A stretch of 64,000 nt of DNA from CAZWKX01 sp964633975 (GCA_964633975.1 CAZWKX010000005.1:16054-80053), one strand, 5' to 3'; numbered from the stretch's first letter, positions 15,285 through 24,329 are shown. Notes: generated from the letters alone by a model not told the origin. Made by a program: numbers and translations.

Positions 15285-16214
15285 CTACCCCACGACGATG
15301 ACGCGTCCCACCCCAGACTCCACGTAGTCATCGCCGTAGGCCTCGGCGAACATAACGATGGCCTCCTCGCCGGTGCAGTGGCTGGGGCCCACCTGCTGAA
15401 CACCGAGATCCCGGAGCTCGGAGATGAGACTCGCAATCTCATCCGGCGCGGTGCTGAGGAGGTGAAAGCCGCCCAGCGCTAGAGCGGTACCCTCCCCGGT
15501 GACCTCTTGCGCCCGGCGCACCATCGCCGCGATGCCGGGGTGTGAGCAGCCGGCGACGACCACATTGCCTTGATCGGTGTCCACCACAAGCGCTTGCTCG
15601 ATGATGCCCGAGCCCAGCTCACCAGTGGTGAAGATGCCGGGGACGATCTCGACCGGATCGGTGACATCGACCACCGTGGTGAGAGCTGCCACGGGATCCC
15701 TTATCGCCGCACTGAAGGACGCCGGCATGTACACGGCCGGCGTGATACCGGTCTCCTGCAGCAGGCCCAGCAGCCCGCCGGTGTGGTCGTGGTGATGGTG
15801 AGACAGCACGATGACGTCGATGGCATCGACGTCCACACCCAAAAGCCCCATGTTGTTCATGAGGATGGCGGCATCGGCCCCCGTGTCGAAGAGCACAACG
15901 CGGTCGCCGTACTCGATGTAAGCAGCAAACCCCCAGTCGCCGGTCAACCGTTCGTCGTACACGACGTTGTCGTAGACGATCGTGATTCGGACGCTGGGCT
16001 CCTCGATCGGCTCGATTGGTGCAGCGGTCGTAGCAGTGGCCACGGGCCAGGTGGTGGCAGTGGTAGCGGCGACGGGGCCCACAGTGCTCGACGTTGCGAC
16101 CGTGACCGGCGTGGTGGATCCTGCCGCATCGGTGCCGCCACATGAGGTCGCCAAGAGGGCGATCAGTGTGGCAGCCGGGGCGACACAAGGGCGAGCGGAG
16201 CGCCTGGTGTCCAT
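15285..16214 (-). CDS. MBL-fold metallo-hydrolase, predicted lipoprotein
   Basis: 309 residues. The N-terminus is a lipoprotein signal (TLIALLATSCGG, Cys in the lipobox). A Thr/Ala-rich spacer of about 45 residues follows, then a metallo-beta-lactamase domain with the metal motif SHHHHDHTGG, a VVAGCSHPGI strand, and ALGGFHLL. The layout matches the COG1237 group (dihydropterin-synthase-related MBL proteins), here outside the membrane. ATG 16214 was chosen because the longer open frame would run through the tRNA gene. It converges with the sulfotransferase gene, 33 nt apart, with only a 5-bp hairpin (15270-15284) between them. Substrate unknown. Confidence 0.82.
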   Translation of the reverse strand: MDTRRSARPCVAPAATLIALLATSCGGTDAAGSTTPVTVATSSTVGPVAATTATTWPVATATTAAPIEPIEEPSVRITIVYDNVVYDERLTGDWGFAAYIEYGDRVVLFDTGADAAILMNNMGLLGVDVDAIDVIVLSHHHHDHTGGLLGLLQETGITPAVYMPASFSAAIRDPVAALTTVVDVTDPVEIVPGIFTTGELGSGIIEQALVVDTDQGNVVVAGCSHPGIAAMVRRAQEVTGEGTALALGGFHLLSTAPDEIASLISELRDLGVQQVGPSHCTGEEAIVMFAEAYGDDYVESGVGRVIVVG

Positions 16215-16297
16215 GGAGCCGGAGCCTAGTTGCTCCAATCGCTCATTCTGGTGGGGCCGCCATTCGCAAGAGCCCAGTCGGCGCGGGGCCTTGTCGG

Positions 16298-16372
16298 TCG
16301 GGCTGGCCGGATTTGAACCGGCGACCTCTTGACCCCCAGTCAAGCGCGCTAACCAAGCTGCGCCACAGCCCG
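16298..16372 (-). tRNA. tRNA-Pro (GGG)
   Basis: 75-nt cloverleaf on the minus strand. The acceptor stem CGGGCTG pairs with CAGCCCG, with discriminator A at 16298. The D arm contains GCGCAGCTTGGTTAGCGC, the anticodon stem CTTGA/TCAAG encloses the loop CTGGGGG (anticodon GGG at 16335-16337), and the T arm is GCCGGTTCAAATCCGGC. CCA is not encoded. It lies 11 nt downstream of der on the same strand, so it may be processed from a der transcript. Confidence 0.95.
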
Positions 16373-16383
16373 GAGCCGCCATT

Positions 16384-17724
16384 CTATCGCTGCTCGTCCA
16401 TCGCCTCCGGCGAGCCCCGTTTCCGAGAGCGTGTCAGCAGCCGGACCGGGGAGCCGGTGAACTCGTACTCGGCGCGAAGCCGGTTCTCCAGGTAGCGCAG
16501 ATAGTCGGGGCCCAACTCGCCGCCCCGCACGAAGAGCACGATGGCGGCCGGCTCGGTGCCGGCCTGCACCGCGTACAGCACGCGGGCCCGCTTCCCCTTG
16601 CGCACCGGGGGCGGGTGCGCCTCCTGCCATGCGCGGATCCTCCGATTCAGCTCGGGAGTCGGGATGCGGGAGCGACGCGCCTCAAGCACCGTGCGCACCG
16701 CCGCCGGCAGCCGCTTCAGTCGCGCCCCCGTGAGCGCGGAAAGGCGCAAGACGGGAGCCCAGCCCACAAAGGCGAGCCGGTCGCCGACACCGTCCTCCGT
16801 GGCCGCCTTCTGCTCCGGACCGGCGGCATCCCACTTGTTGAGCAGAACGATGAGCCCCGCGCCGGAAGCCACAACCTCCTCGGCGAGGCGCTGCTCCTGA
16901 TGGGTCACACCTGCCACCGCGTCGACCATCAGAAGGACGATGTCGGACACAGCCAGGGCCTGGCGCGCCCGCTCCACTGAATAGCGCTCGGTGGCCTCGT
17001 CGACCCGCGCCGGCCGGCGAATGCCTGCAGTGTCGTAGACCCGAAACGGCTCCCCGTCGAGTTCAACTACGGCGTCGATGGCGTCGCGGGTGGTGCCGGG
17101 CTCCGGTGACACCAGCACGCGCTCTTCTCCCAGCAGCCGGTTCAGCAAGGTTGACTTGCCCACGTTGGGACGTCCCAAAATGGCGAGAGTGGCCAGACTC
17201 TCCTCTCCGGGCCCCCCTTCGCCACCTTCGGGCAACAGGGCCACCAGATCGTCGAGCAGGTCGCCTGTGCCCCGGCCGTGGAGTGCGCTGATCGGGTGCG
17301 GCTCGCCCAGGCCCAGGGACCACAGCGGGCCCAGCTCCAGATCCACCTTGGGGCTGTCGGCCTTGTTCCCGGCCAGAAGAGTCGGCACCCCGGACCGCTG
17401 CACCAGCCGGGCGACGGCCAGATCATCCTCGCTGAAAGCGGCCGTGGCATCTGCAACAAACACCACTACGTCGGCCGCCGACACCGCGGCTTCGGCCTGC
17501 TGGCGGATGCCCCCGGTGAGCTCGTCCCCACTCACCGCCCATCCCCCGGTGTCCACAACGACGAAGTGCCGCCCCGCCCATTCGGCCAGGAACTCCTTGC
17601 GATCGCGGGTGACACCGGGCTTCTCCTCGACCACGGCGGCACGTCGGCGCAGAAAGCGGTTGACCAGCGTGGACTTGCCTACGTTGGGACGGCCCACCAC
17701 GGCGACGACGGGAAAGCGGCTCAT
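16384..17724 (-). CDS. der: Ribosome-associated GTPase Der (EngA)
   Basis: Two tandem GTPase domains and a KH-like C-terminus, 446 residues, the usual size. First P-loop GRPNVGKSTLVNRF near residue 11 with DTGGW and NKAD; second P-loop GRPNVGKSTLLNRL near residue 185 with DTAGI and NKWD. Required for 50S subunit assembly. The C-terminal tail (SRKRGSPEAMDEQR) is short. Gene order der, cmk, aroA, rluB, scpB, scpA follows the actinobacterial pattern, except that ispH is inserted on the opposite strand. Confidence 0.97.
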   Translation of the reverse strand: MSRFPVVAVVGRPNVGKSTLVNRFLRRRAAVVEEKPGVTRDRKEFLAEWAGRHFVVVDTGGWAVSGDELTGGIRQQAEAAVSAADVVVFVADATAAFSEDDLAVARLVQRSGVPTLLAGNKADSPKVDLELGPLWSLGLGEPHPISALHGRGTGDLLDDLVALLPEGGEGGPGEESLATLAILGRPNVGKSTLLNRLLGEERVLVSPEPGTTRDAIDAVVELDGEPFRVYDTAGIRRPARVDEATERYSVERARQALAVSDIVLLMVDAVAGVTHQEQRLAEEVVASGAGLIVLLNKWDAAGPEQKAATEDGVGDRLAFVGWAPVLRLSALTGARLKRLPAAVRTVLEARRSRIPTPELNRRIRAWQEAHPPPVRKGKRARVLYAVQAGTEPAAIVLFVRGGELGPDYLRYLENRLRAEYEFTGSPVRLLTRSRKRGSPEAMDEQR

Positions 17725-17732
17725 GTTCGTCG

Positions 17733-17773
17733 ATTATGCCCGGCTCGGGTTGATGTCGGCCGCTACCTACCAT
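17733..17773. promoter_or_regulatory. Divergent der/ispH promoters
   Basis: Only 56 nt separate the start codons. Minus-strand CATAAT (17733-17738) ends 8 nt before the der ATG, and plus-strand TACCAT (17768-17773) ends 7 nt before the ispH ATG. Both genes therefore appear leaderless or nearly so. Confidence 0.4.
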
Positions 17774-17780
17774 TCCGGAG

Positions 17781-18824
17781 ATGGTCGACAAGGTGCTCCT
17801 CGCCGAGCCACGCGGGTTCTGCGCCGGCGTCGAGATGGCCATCAAGGCCCTGTCCTGGATGGTTCACATCTTCGAGCCGCCGGTCTACTGCTATCACGAG
17901 ATCGTGCACAACACGGCCGTGGTCGCCATGTTCGAGCGGGCCGGCGTGGTCTTCGTGAACGATGTCGACCAGATTCCCCCCGGTTCGCCGATCATGCTTT
18001 CGGCCCACGGATCCTCTCCAAGCGCCGTGAGGTCGGCCGCCGAGCGCGGCGCGGTGATGATCGACGCCGTGTGCCCCCTGGTCACCAAGGTCCACCACGA
18101 GGTGAAGCGCCTCGCCGACGACGGCTACGACATCCTCTACGTGGGCCACCAAGGCCACGACGAGGCGCTAGGCACGATCGCCGAGGCGCCCGGTGCGGTG
18201 ACGCTCGTGGAGCCCGGGCAACGGATCGGCCGCTTCGAACCCGCCGACCCGGCTCGGGTGGCGCTCCTGGCCCAAACCACGCTTGCCATGAGCGAGTGGC
18301 GCCAGGCGCTCGCCGACGCCTCCAAACGTTTCCCCGCCCTCTGGACCGCCCGCAAGGCCGACCTCTGCTACGCGACGACGAACCGTCAAGCTGCCGTCGA
18401 GGTCCTGGCCGAGCGATCGGACCTCGTGCTGGTCGTCGGCAGCGCCACCTCATCGAACACCGCAGCGCTGGTCCGCGTGGCGCGAGGGGCCGGCGCAGAC
18501 GCCCACAGGGTCGACGGCGCCGCCGCTCTACGACCCGATTGGCTCCGCCGGGTCTCGGTCGTCGGCATCACCGCCGGTGCGTCGGCTCCCGACCGTTCCG
18601 TGCGCGACCTGGTCGCGGCGCTCAAGCCGTGCCAAGGCGTCGAGGTGGTCCAGGTCACCGACGAGGCCGAGTACTTCCCTCCGCCACCACAGTTGCGGCG
18701 CTTCATCGCCGCGCTACAGGCGGCGACGGAGGCCGGCTCGACGGCGCGGAAGCCCGGCCGGCCCGGCCCACTGGATGACGATCGGGCTTGGGATGCCGCC
18801 CGGGCTCTCGATCTCTTCGGCTAG
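17781..18824 (+). CDS. ispH: 4-hydroxy-3-methylbut-2-enyl diphosphate reductase
   Basis: Last step of the MEP isoprenoid pathway; reduces HMBPP to IPP and DMAPP with a [4Fe-4S] cluster. Cluster ligands C14 (PRGFCAGV), C98 (DAVCPLVTK) and C196 (DLCYATTNRQ) are in place, as are LSAHGSSP, the VGHQGHDEALG stretch and VVGSATSSNT of the substrate site. 347 residues, with a C-terminal extension of about 35 residues rich in Arg and Pro. Its stop codon shares a CTAG with the cmk stop on the other strand. Confidence 0.96.
   Translation: MVDKVLLAEPRGFCAGVEMAIKALSWMVHIFEPPVYCYHEIVHNTAVVAMFERAGVVFVNDVDQIPPGSPIMLSAHGSSPSAVRSAAERGAVMIDAVCPLVTKVHHEVKRLADDGYDILYVGHQGHDEALGTIAEAPGAVTLVEPGQRIGRFEPADPARVALLAQTTLAMSEWRQALADASKRFPALWTARKADLCYATTNRQAAVEVLAERSDLVLVVGSATSSNTAALVRVARGAGADAHRVDGAAALRPDWLRRVSVVGITAGASAPDRSVRDLVAALKPCQGVEVVQVTDEAEYFPPPPQLRRFIAALQAATEAGSTARKPGRPGPLDDDRAWDAARALDLFG
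18821..18824. other. Shared stop codons of ispH and cmk (CTAG)
   Basis: The palindrome CTAG supplies TAG to ispH on the plus strand (18822-18824) and TAG to cmk on the minus strand (18823-18821). The same arrangement occurs at 31602-31605 and 43147-43150. Confidence 0.9.
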
Positions 18825-19465
18825 GCGTCCGAGGCCAACGCCAGCACCAGGGCCATGACTTCGTCGATCCCCAGAGCCGACGTGTCGATGATCACCGCGT
18901 CGTCGGCGGGCTTCAGCGGCGAGGCGGCCCGAGTCGAGTCGATCTCGTCGCGGTACTCCAGCTGGGCGGCAACGGCGGCCAGATCCTGACCTGCAGCCTC
19001 CGGATCCAGAGCACGGCGCCTGGTCCTGGTCTCGGCGTCCGCAGTGAGGTACACCTTCACTTCGGCGTCGGGGAAGACCACGGTTCCGATGTCCCGGCCC
19101 ACGACCACGGCATGACCCCGGTGTCGCGCCACCCAGGCCCTTTGCCACTCGACGGCCCAGCGCCGCAGATCGGGCAGCGCCGATATCGGGCTCACCAGGG
19201 CGTTGACCTCGGGAGTGCGGATCGCTTCCGACACGTCCTCCCCGTCGAGCGAGGTGACCTCGTCCTCGTACTCGAAGCAGGAGCCCGCGGCAATAGCCAG
19301 CACGGCCGCGGCGTCCTGTGGATCGCAGCCGCTTCGAAGGACTCCAAGGGTGACGGCACGATAGAGCGCCCCGGTGTCGATGTACGCCGCGCCCACGGCG
19401 GCGGCCACCGCCCTGGCAACGGTGCTCTTACCCACTCCGCTGGGACCGTCTACGGCGATGACCAC
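18821..19465 (-). CDS. cmk: Cytidylate kinase
   Basis: Phosphorylates CMP and dCMP with ATP. 214 residues with the N-terminal P-loop DGPSGVGKSTVARAVA, YIDTGALYRAVTL of the NMP-binding region, VVGRDIGTVVFPDAEVKVYL and the Arg-rich lid (AETRTRRRALD). GTG 19465 has GGAG 5 nt upstream and overlaps the aroA stop by 16 nt, indicating coupling. Confidence 0.95.
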   Translation of the reverse strand: MVIAVDGPSGVGKSTVARAVAAAVGAAYIDTGALYRAVTLGVLRSGCDPQDAAAVLAIAAGSCFEYEDEVTSLDGEDVSEAIRTPEVNALVSPISALPDLRRWAVEWQRAWVARHRGHAVVVGRDIGTVVFPDAEVKVYLTADAETRTRRRALDPEAAGQDLAAVAAQLEYRDEIDSTRAASPLKPADDAVIIDTSALGIDEVMALVLALASDA

Positions 19466-20721
19466 GTCCGCTCCAAGACCGTGGCAAACTCGGGCCAGGA
19501 CACCGAGCTGGCCTCGAAGCCGCGGATGCTCACCTCACCGTCGCAGGCCACGGCGGCCACCGCTCCGGCCATGGCGATTCGGTGATCGCCGCGGGCGTCG
19601 ACCTCTCCCCCATCGAGCTTCGACTTCCCGGTGACGGTGAAGCCTTCCGCCTGCTCCTCTGCGTCGCCTCCCAGAGCCCTCACCAAGGCAACCGACGCGG
19701 CGACACGGTCGGTCTCCTTCACCCGAAGCTCGCCCGCTCCGCTCACGCGGGTCCGCCCATCTGCGACGGCTGCCAGCACACCGACCAGGGGCAGCTCGTC
19801 GAGCGTCCTCACCGCAAGCTCGCCGCCGATCTCGATGCCGTGCAGCCCGGCTCCGGTCACGCCGACGTCCCCAACCGGGTCCCCGTGCACCTCACCGATG
19901 AAGCGGCGCTGTACTCGGGCTCCCATCTGCTCGAGAACGTCCAGGAACCCGGTGCGGCCCGGGTTCAGCGTCACCGTGCGCACCGCCACCTCGGCCCCGG
20001 GCCGGAGCGCGGCTGCGGCAAGCAGAAACGCCGCCGAAGAGAGGTCGCCCGGGATCGGGTACTCCGCTGGAGGCAGGGGCCCGGGGTCGATCTCTATCGA
20101 CGTCTCCGAGCGACGGCCGGCCCGGCCCAGGCTCACCAGCCACCGCTCGGTGTGATCGCGGAAGCCGGCCGGCGAATCGATCGTAGATCTGCCTTCGGCC
20201 TGCACTGCGGCAAGGGCTACCGCGCTGCGCACCTGTGCCGAGGCGATGGGCACATGGACGTGGGCGCCGTGCAGCGCTCCCCCGCCCACGGTGACCGGCG
20301 GCGTGCCGTCCGGCCCGATGTCGACCGAAGCCCCGAGAGCCCCCAGCGGCTCGGCGATCCTGCGCATGGGACGCACCATCAGCGAGCTATCGCCCACGAG
20401 GGTGCTCTTGAACGGACGCCCGGCCAGAGCGCCGGCCAGGAGGCGCATCGTCGTGCCCGAGTTGCCGGCATCCAGCGCCTTCTTAGAAGGCGTCCACGCA
20501 CAGACTCCCGGCGAGTCCACCGTGTCGCCGTCGAAACCGACCCCCAGGGCCTCGAGACACCGGCGGGTGGCGGCGACATCGTCTCCGGTCCCCAGCCCGA
20601 TCACTCGACTCCGCCCCGCCGCCATGCCGGCGAAGATGAGGGCGCGGTGTGACAGCGATTTGTCCCCGGGCACCCGAAGGCTGGCGCGGAATGCCGTGCC
20701 GGGAGCACGGAAGGTCGTCAC
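19450..20721 (-). CDS. aroA: 3-phosphoshikimate 1-carboxyvinyltransferase (EPSP synthase)
   Basis: Shikimate pathway enzyme joining shikimate-3-phosphate and PEP, 423 residues. Family signatures: VPGDKSLSHRALIFAGMA, LDAGNSGTTMRLLAGALAGR, GPDGTPPVTV, and the C-terminal LRVKETDRVAASVALVRALG and GDHRIAMAGAVAA. The start is GTG 20721, 7 nt after the rluB stop. Aromatic biosynthesis genes do not otherwise occur in the window. Class I/II type was not resolved from the motifs. Confidence 0.94.
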   Translation of the reverse strand: MTTFRAPGTAFRASLRVPGDKSLSHRALIFAGMAAGRSRVIGLGTGDDVAATRRCLEALGVGFDGDTVDSPGVCAWTPSKKALDAGNSGTTMRLLAGALAGRPFKSTLVGDSSLMVRPMRRIAEPLGALGASVDIGPDGTPPVTVGGGALHGAHVHVPIASAQVRSAVALAAVQAEGRSTIDSPAGFRDHTERWLVSLGRAGRRSETSIEIDPGPLPPAEYPIPGDLSSAAFLLAAAALRPGAEVAVRTVTLNPGRTGFLDVLEQMGARVQRRFIGEVHGDPVGDVGVTGAGLHGIEIGGELAVRTLDELPLVGVLAAVADGRTRVSGAGELRVKETDRVAASVALVRALGGDAEEQAEGFTVTGKSKLDGGEVDARGDHRIAMAGAVAAVACDGEVSIRGFEASSVSWPEFATVLERTWSSP

Positions 20722-20728
20722 GGGCCCA

Positions 20729-21433
20729 TCATCGCACGTACAGCGAGCGGACTTCGGCAACCGACAGGCGGCGCCACGTCCCGGGCCGCAGCGATTGATC
20801 CCTTATGGGCCCGATCGCCGTCCGAACCAGCTCCCGGACCGGATGGCCCACGGCGTCGAACATCCTGCGGACCTGCCGCTTGCGACCTTCGCCGATGACG
20901 ATCTCCACCAGCGCCTCGGCGACGTGGCTGTCCAGGAGGCGCGCCTCGGAGGCGTGGGCGGGGCCGTCTTCCAGCTCGATGCCCCGGACCAGCCGCCGCA
21001 GCGTCGCCGCCGACGGCACGCCGGTGACCCTTGCCACGTAGGTCTTGGTCACCCCGTATCGGGGATGAGTGACCCACTCGGCCAGCTCGCCGTCGTTGGT
21101 GAGGATGATGAGGCCTTCGCTGTCGGCGTCGAGTCGCCCCACCGGGTAGACCCTGGCCTCGGTAGGCACCAAATCGACCACCGTCTGACGGCCCCGCGGG
21201 TCGGAGGCGGTGCTCAGCACTCCCGACGGTTTGAAGAGCAAGTAGTGCACCAGACCGGGGCGCACCGGCAACGGCACCCCATCGACTTCGACGTGAGCCT
21301 CATCGACGTCGATCTTCTGTCCGAGATGGGCCGGCTCGGCGTCGACCGTGACCCGGCCGGCGCGAATCAGATCTTCGGCGGCTCGGCGCGAGCAGAGGCC
21401 GGAGTGGGCGATCAGCTTCTGGAGTCGCTCGAT
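20729..21433 (-). CDS. rluB: rRNA pseudouridine synthase, RluB/RsuA type
   Basis: Forms pseudouridine in rRNA. An S4 RNA-binding domain (ERLQKLIAHSGLCSRRAAED, then RAGRVTVD) precedes the synthase domain with VYPVGRLDADSEGLIILTND (catalytic Asp), VTKTYVARVTG and EGRKRQVRRMFDAVGHPV. No ATG, GTG or TTG precedes the S4 domain. The best aligned start is ATC 21433, where homologues have their Met, with GGAGG 4 nt upstream. CTG 21415, overlapping the scpB stop as CTGA, is another option; the first ordinary start, GTG 21277, would lose the S4 domain. The product is certain, the start is not. Confidence 0.88.
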   Translation of the reverse strand: MERLQKLIAHSGLCSRRAAEDLIRAGRVTVDAEPAHLGQKIDVDEAHVEVDGVPLPVRPGLVHYLLFKPSGVLSTASDPRGRQTVVDLVPTEARVYPVGRLDADSEGLIILTNDGELAEWVTHPRYGVTKTYVARVTGVPSAATLRRLVRGIELEDGPAHASEARLLDSHVAEALVEIVIGEGRKRQVRRMFDAVGHPVRELVRTAIGPIRDQSLRPGTWRRLSVAEVRSLYVR

Positions 21434-22002
21434 GATTCCTCCGGGCGGAAGGGCTGCTCCAGCACATCGACCATGTCGGCGGGCGGCACGTGGTCGGCGA
21501 GAGGGGGCAGCTCTTCCAGGGACCTGAGCCCCAGCTTCTCGAGGAACAGCGCCGTCGTGCCGTACAGGATGGCCTGCCCCGGGCCCGGCGCCCGTCCCAC
21601 GGCATCGATGAGGCCGCGGCGCTCCAAGGTGCCCAGAGCGTGATCGGAGTCCACTCCTCGAATCTCCGAAACCTGCGCTCGCGAGACGGGCTGCCGGTAC
21701 GCCACCACCGACAACGTCTCGAGCGCCGCCTTGGACAGGCGGGACGCGGTTGCCGTGGTGGCGAAACGTTCGAGGAAGGGACGCAGATCGGGTCGGGTGT
21801 ACAGACGCCAGCCTGCGCCCATCTCCTTGAGCACCAGCCCGGATTCCCTTTCCTCCAGGCGCCGCCCGAGCGCCGCCAGCGCCTCCTCGACGGTGACGGC
21901 CGGGACTTCGAGCACCTCTGCGATCTCCCGCACCGGCACCGGCTCCTCAGCCACGAAGAGAACGGCTTCTACGGCCGCCAGGAGATCGTTCACCTCTGCC
22001 AT
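21412..22002 (-). CDS. scpB: Segregation and condensation protein B
   Basis: Kleisin-associated winged-helix protein of the SMC condensin, 196 residues. Visible: LLAAVEAVLFVAEEPVPVRE, LEERESGLVLKEMGAGWRLY, SRLSKAALETLSVVAYRQPV, the strongly conserved SEIRGVDSDHALGTLERRGL and QAILYGTT. The acidic Ser-rich C-terminus (RPEESSSDSRS) is variable in the family. ATG 22002 overlaps the end of scpA by 13 nt. Confidence 0.95.
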   Translation of the reverse strand: MAEVNDLLAAVEAVLFVAEEPVPVREIAEVLEVPAVTVEEALAALGRRLEERESGLVLKEMGAGWRLYTRPDLRPFLERFATTATASRLSKAALETLSVVAYRQPVSRAQVSEIRGVDSDHALGTLERRGLIDAVGRAPGPGQAILYGTTALFLEKLGLRSLEELPPLADHVPPADMVDVLEQPFRPEESSSDSRS

Positions 22003-22748
22003 TCGCTCACCAGCCGAGTGTCGGCATCCTTGACGTGCTCGATGACGATCGCCGCCTCTGAGTTCTTCTGGCTCGCCCTCAGGAGGCCCCAGCGAGCCAA
22101 TTCGAGCACGGCAAGGAAATAGGCCACCACCTCGACGGATCGCTGCAAGTGCGCCGTGAGCCGGTCGAAATCCGTCGACACTTCGGCCGACACTCGGGAG
22201 CGGATATCCTCGATGGCGGCACTCACCGACGGCAGCTCCAGGTCTAGGTGGTCGAGATCGGGATCACGACGGCGGCGGAACAGGCCCTTGGCCACGGCGG
22301 CGATCTCGTCGGCTCCGACCGCCAGCCGAACCTCCGGCGGCAGAGAGTCGATGCCGGGATCGAACCCAACGTACCGGCCCACGAACCGACTCGTCGCTTC
22401 CATACGATGGGCCAGCACGGCGGCGACGTCCTTGTAAGTGAGGCAGGCGAGCAGCCGGCTGAGCAACCGATCGCGCGCCTCGGCGAGGGCCAGCTCTTCG
22501 TCCAGATCGATCTCGGCGTCTCCGGGCAAGAGGCGGCGAGCCTTGAGCTGGATGAGGGTAGCGGCGATGAGCAGAAACTCGCTCGTTACCTCGAGGTCGA
22601 GCTGGCGCATGGCGTCGAGGTGCCGCAGGTACTCGGTGACGAGGTCGGCGAGGCTCAGCTCCGTGATCTCCACTTGGCGCGCCGTGATGAGCTGGAGGAG
22701 AAGGTCGAGTGGACCTTCGAAGACGGCGGTCTTGACGTCGTAGCTCAT
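21990..22748 (-). CDS. scpA: Segregation and condensation protein A (kleisin)
   Basis: Bridges SMC heads in chromosome condensation. 252 residues. N-terminus VFEGPLDLLLQLITARQVEI, followed by DLVTEYLRHL, LEVTSEFLLIAATLIQLKAR (the most conserved kleisin stretch) and LLP; the C-terminal winged helix includes VVAYFLAVLELARWGLLRAS. ATG 22748 was chosen at the family start MSYDVKTAVFEG. A ParA-like gene that often precedes scpA in actinobacteria is absent; an HD-domain gene lies there instead. Confidence 0.95.
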   Translation of the reverse strand: MSYDVKTAVFEGPLDLLLQLITARQVEITELSLADLVTEYLRHLDAMRQLDLEVTSEFLLIAATLIQLKARRLLPGDAEIDLDEELALAEARDRLLSRLLACLTYKDVAAVLAHRMEATSRFVGRYVGFDPGIDSLPPEVRLAVGADEIAAVAKGLFRRRRDPDLDHLDLELPSVSAAIEDIRSRVSAEVSTDFDRLTAHLQRSVEVVAYFLAVLELARWGLLRASQKNSEAAIVIEHVKDADTRLVSEWQR

Positions 22749-22788
22749 CGGCCCATCGTATTGCCGCCGCGGCCCGGGGCCCGCCTTT

Positions 22789-23265
22789 TCATCGCTCGTC
22801 CGCCCGGCAGAGCAGGTCCCAATCCGCGACCTCGATGCCGGCCGGGCGGCTGCGATGGTGGTGGCGAGCGAAGGACACCACGAGGTTCTCGGCGCCACCG
22901 CTCTCGAGTTCCTCCGCGCCGATGGGCCCGTGCTCGAGATAGGTGCGCAAGCGCCCGCCCGCGGGCAGGTGCAGCAGCCGCAGGCCCGACGCCATCGTAC
23001 GGCCCAGCACGCCCAGGCGGGCACGGTTCTTGCCCACGTCGTGGAGCAGTGCGGCTCGTGCCAGATCACTGCGCCCGGGTGCTTCTTCCAGCACGAAGCG
23101 AGCGCAGTCGAGTGCATGGCGCTGATCAGCCGGCGACTGGCGCCAGAACAGCGACGCATCGGCATCTCGGAGCAGCGGCGCCACCTCGGCTTGCTCCGAC
23201 GGCGACAGCGACCGCGCCCGCAGCGACTCGAAGAAGCGGCACGCCAGGTGGGTCAAACGCGCCAT
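22789..23265 (-). CDS. HD domain phosphohydrolase-like protein
   Basis: 158 residues. RHALDCARFVLEEAP, the metal motif LLHDVGKNRARLGVLGRTMA, EHGPIGAEELE and FARHHH fit an HD-type metal-dependent phosphohydrolase. A number of such short HD proteins act on nucleotides, but no substrate can be assigned. ATG 23265 overlaps the M50 protease stop as TGATG, so both are co-translated. Confidence 0.8.
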   Translation of the reverse strand: MARLTHLACRFFESLRARSLSPSEQAEVAPLLRDADASLFWRQSPADQRHALDCARFVLEEAPGRSDLARAALLHDVGKNRARLGVLGRTMASGLRLLHLPAGGRLRTYLEHGPIGAEELESGGAENLVVSFARHHHRSRPAGIEVADWDLLCRADER

Positions 23266-23951
23266 CACAGGAAAGCCCTCATCAACCAGCCGACCGCGTC
23301 GGAGATGAAGCCGAGCCTGCCCTGGAACACGATGAAGATGAGCCCGAACAGGATGAGGAAGCCGTACTGGGAGATCTGGTGGAAAACCTGCCTGCCCTTC
23401 TCGGGAAGAACGAGCGGGAGCAGCTTGCTGCCGTCGAGGGGCGGGATCGGCAGCACGTTGAAGATGGCGAGCACGATGTTGATGACGGCGAAACCGAGCA
23501 GCACCTTGGCCCATACGCTGACCGTGGTCATGCCAATCCCCAGAGCCGGATACCAGTAGGACACACCGGCGGGAGGGTGCGCATAGGCGTCGAAGAACGG
23601 ACCGACCTGGAGAGCGACGATCCCCAGCACCAGGTTCGTCGCCGGCCCGGCCAGGGCCACCAGGGCCATCGTCGGGACGGGGCGACGGAAGTACGACGGA
23701 TTGACCGGCACCGGCTTAGCCCACCCGAACACGGGCTGGCCGGCAAGGGCCAGCGCGCCGGGTATCAGCAGAGACCCGATGGGGTCAACGTGCGGGATTG
23801 GATCGAGGGTGATGCGGCCGGCTTGTCGCGCCGTCGGATCCCCAAACCGCTCCGCCACCCATCCGTGGGCCACCTCGTGCAGGATGACGCTGGGCAACAG
23901 GATCAAAAGGAAGAGGACGAGGTCGGCCAGAACGTTGCCGGAGATCTCCAT
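23265..23951 (-). CDS. Site-2-type membrane metalloprotease (M50)
   Basis: Intramembrane zinc protease of 228 residues with about six hydrophobic segments. VILHEVAHGWVAERFGDPTA carries the HExxH zinc site, and NVLPIPPLDGSKLLPLVLP carries the third zinc ligand (Asp) in the usual NxxPxPPLDG motif. The compact form without PDZ or CBS domains is the YdiL/FtsH-independent rhomboid-sized group often simply called site-2 protease family. Substrate unknown. Confidence 0.9.
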   Translation of the reverse strand: MEISGNVLADLVLFLLILLPSVILHEVAHGWVAERFGDPTARQAGRITLDPIPHVDPIGSLLIPGALALAGQPVFGWAKPVPVNPSYFRRPVPTMALVALAGPATNLVLGIVALQVGPFFDAYAHPPAGVSYWYPALGIGMTTVSVWAKVLLGFAVINIVLAIFNVLPIPPLDGSKLLPLVLPEKGRQVFHQISQYGFLILFGLIFIVFQGRLGFISDAVGWLMRAFL

Positions 23952-23975
23952 CAGGCGCGAGACTCGACCACGAGC

Positions 23976-24329
23976 TCAGGACGAGTTCTTGTTCTTGCAG
24001 TCCACACAGAGCGTCGACTCGGGCCGGAACTCGAGGCGGGCTGCACCGATCTCATTGCCGCAGCTACTGCAAGTCCCGTAGGTGCCGTCTTCAATTCGGC
24101 GCAGCGCAATATCGACGTCTTCGAGCGTGCTCCTGAGCGAGTCGATGAGGCCGAGCACCTCGGTGCGCTCGGCGGTGGCCGCGGCGGCGTCGGCGAATCC
24201 CTCGCCGAAGTCGTAGTCGCTGCGGAGCTCGCCCGTCTCCGTTGCACCCAGCTCGGCGAGCTGGTGCACAAGATTCTCCCGTTCCTCTCGGAGACGGGAT
24301 TCGGCCTCACTCGTGGAGAATGTGTTCAT
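23976..24329 (-). CDS. TraR/DksA-type zinc finger protein
   Basis: 117 residues. An N-terminal helical region (ESRLREERENLVHQLAEL) is followed by acidic residues (SDYDFGEGFADAA) and a C-terminal four-Cys zinc finger, CSSCGNEI then CVDCK, in the DksA/TraR family. DksA-like proteins modulate RNA polymerase through the secondary channel; whether this one does is not known. It lies 9 nt after xerD and 24 nt before the M50 gene on the same strand. Confidence 0.88.
   Translation of the reverse strand: MNTFSTSEAESRLREERENLVHQLAELGATETGELRSDYDFGEGFADAAAATAERTEVLGLIDSLRSTLEDVDIALRRIEDGTYGTCSSCGNEIGAARLEFRPESTLCVDCKNKNSS

Noticed and set aside
16215..16382. Upstream extension of the MBL lipoprotein
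   Set aside because: The frame would read through the tRNA-Pro gene and would bury the lipoprotein signal.
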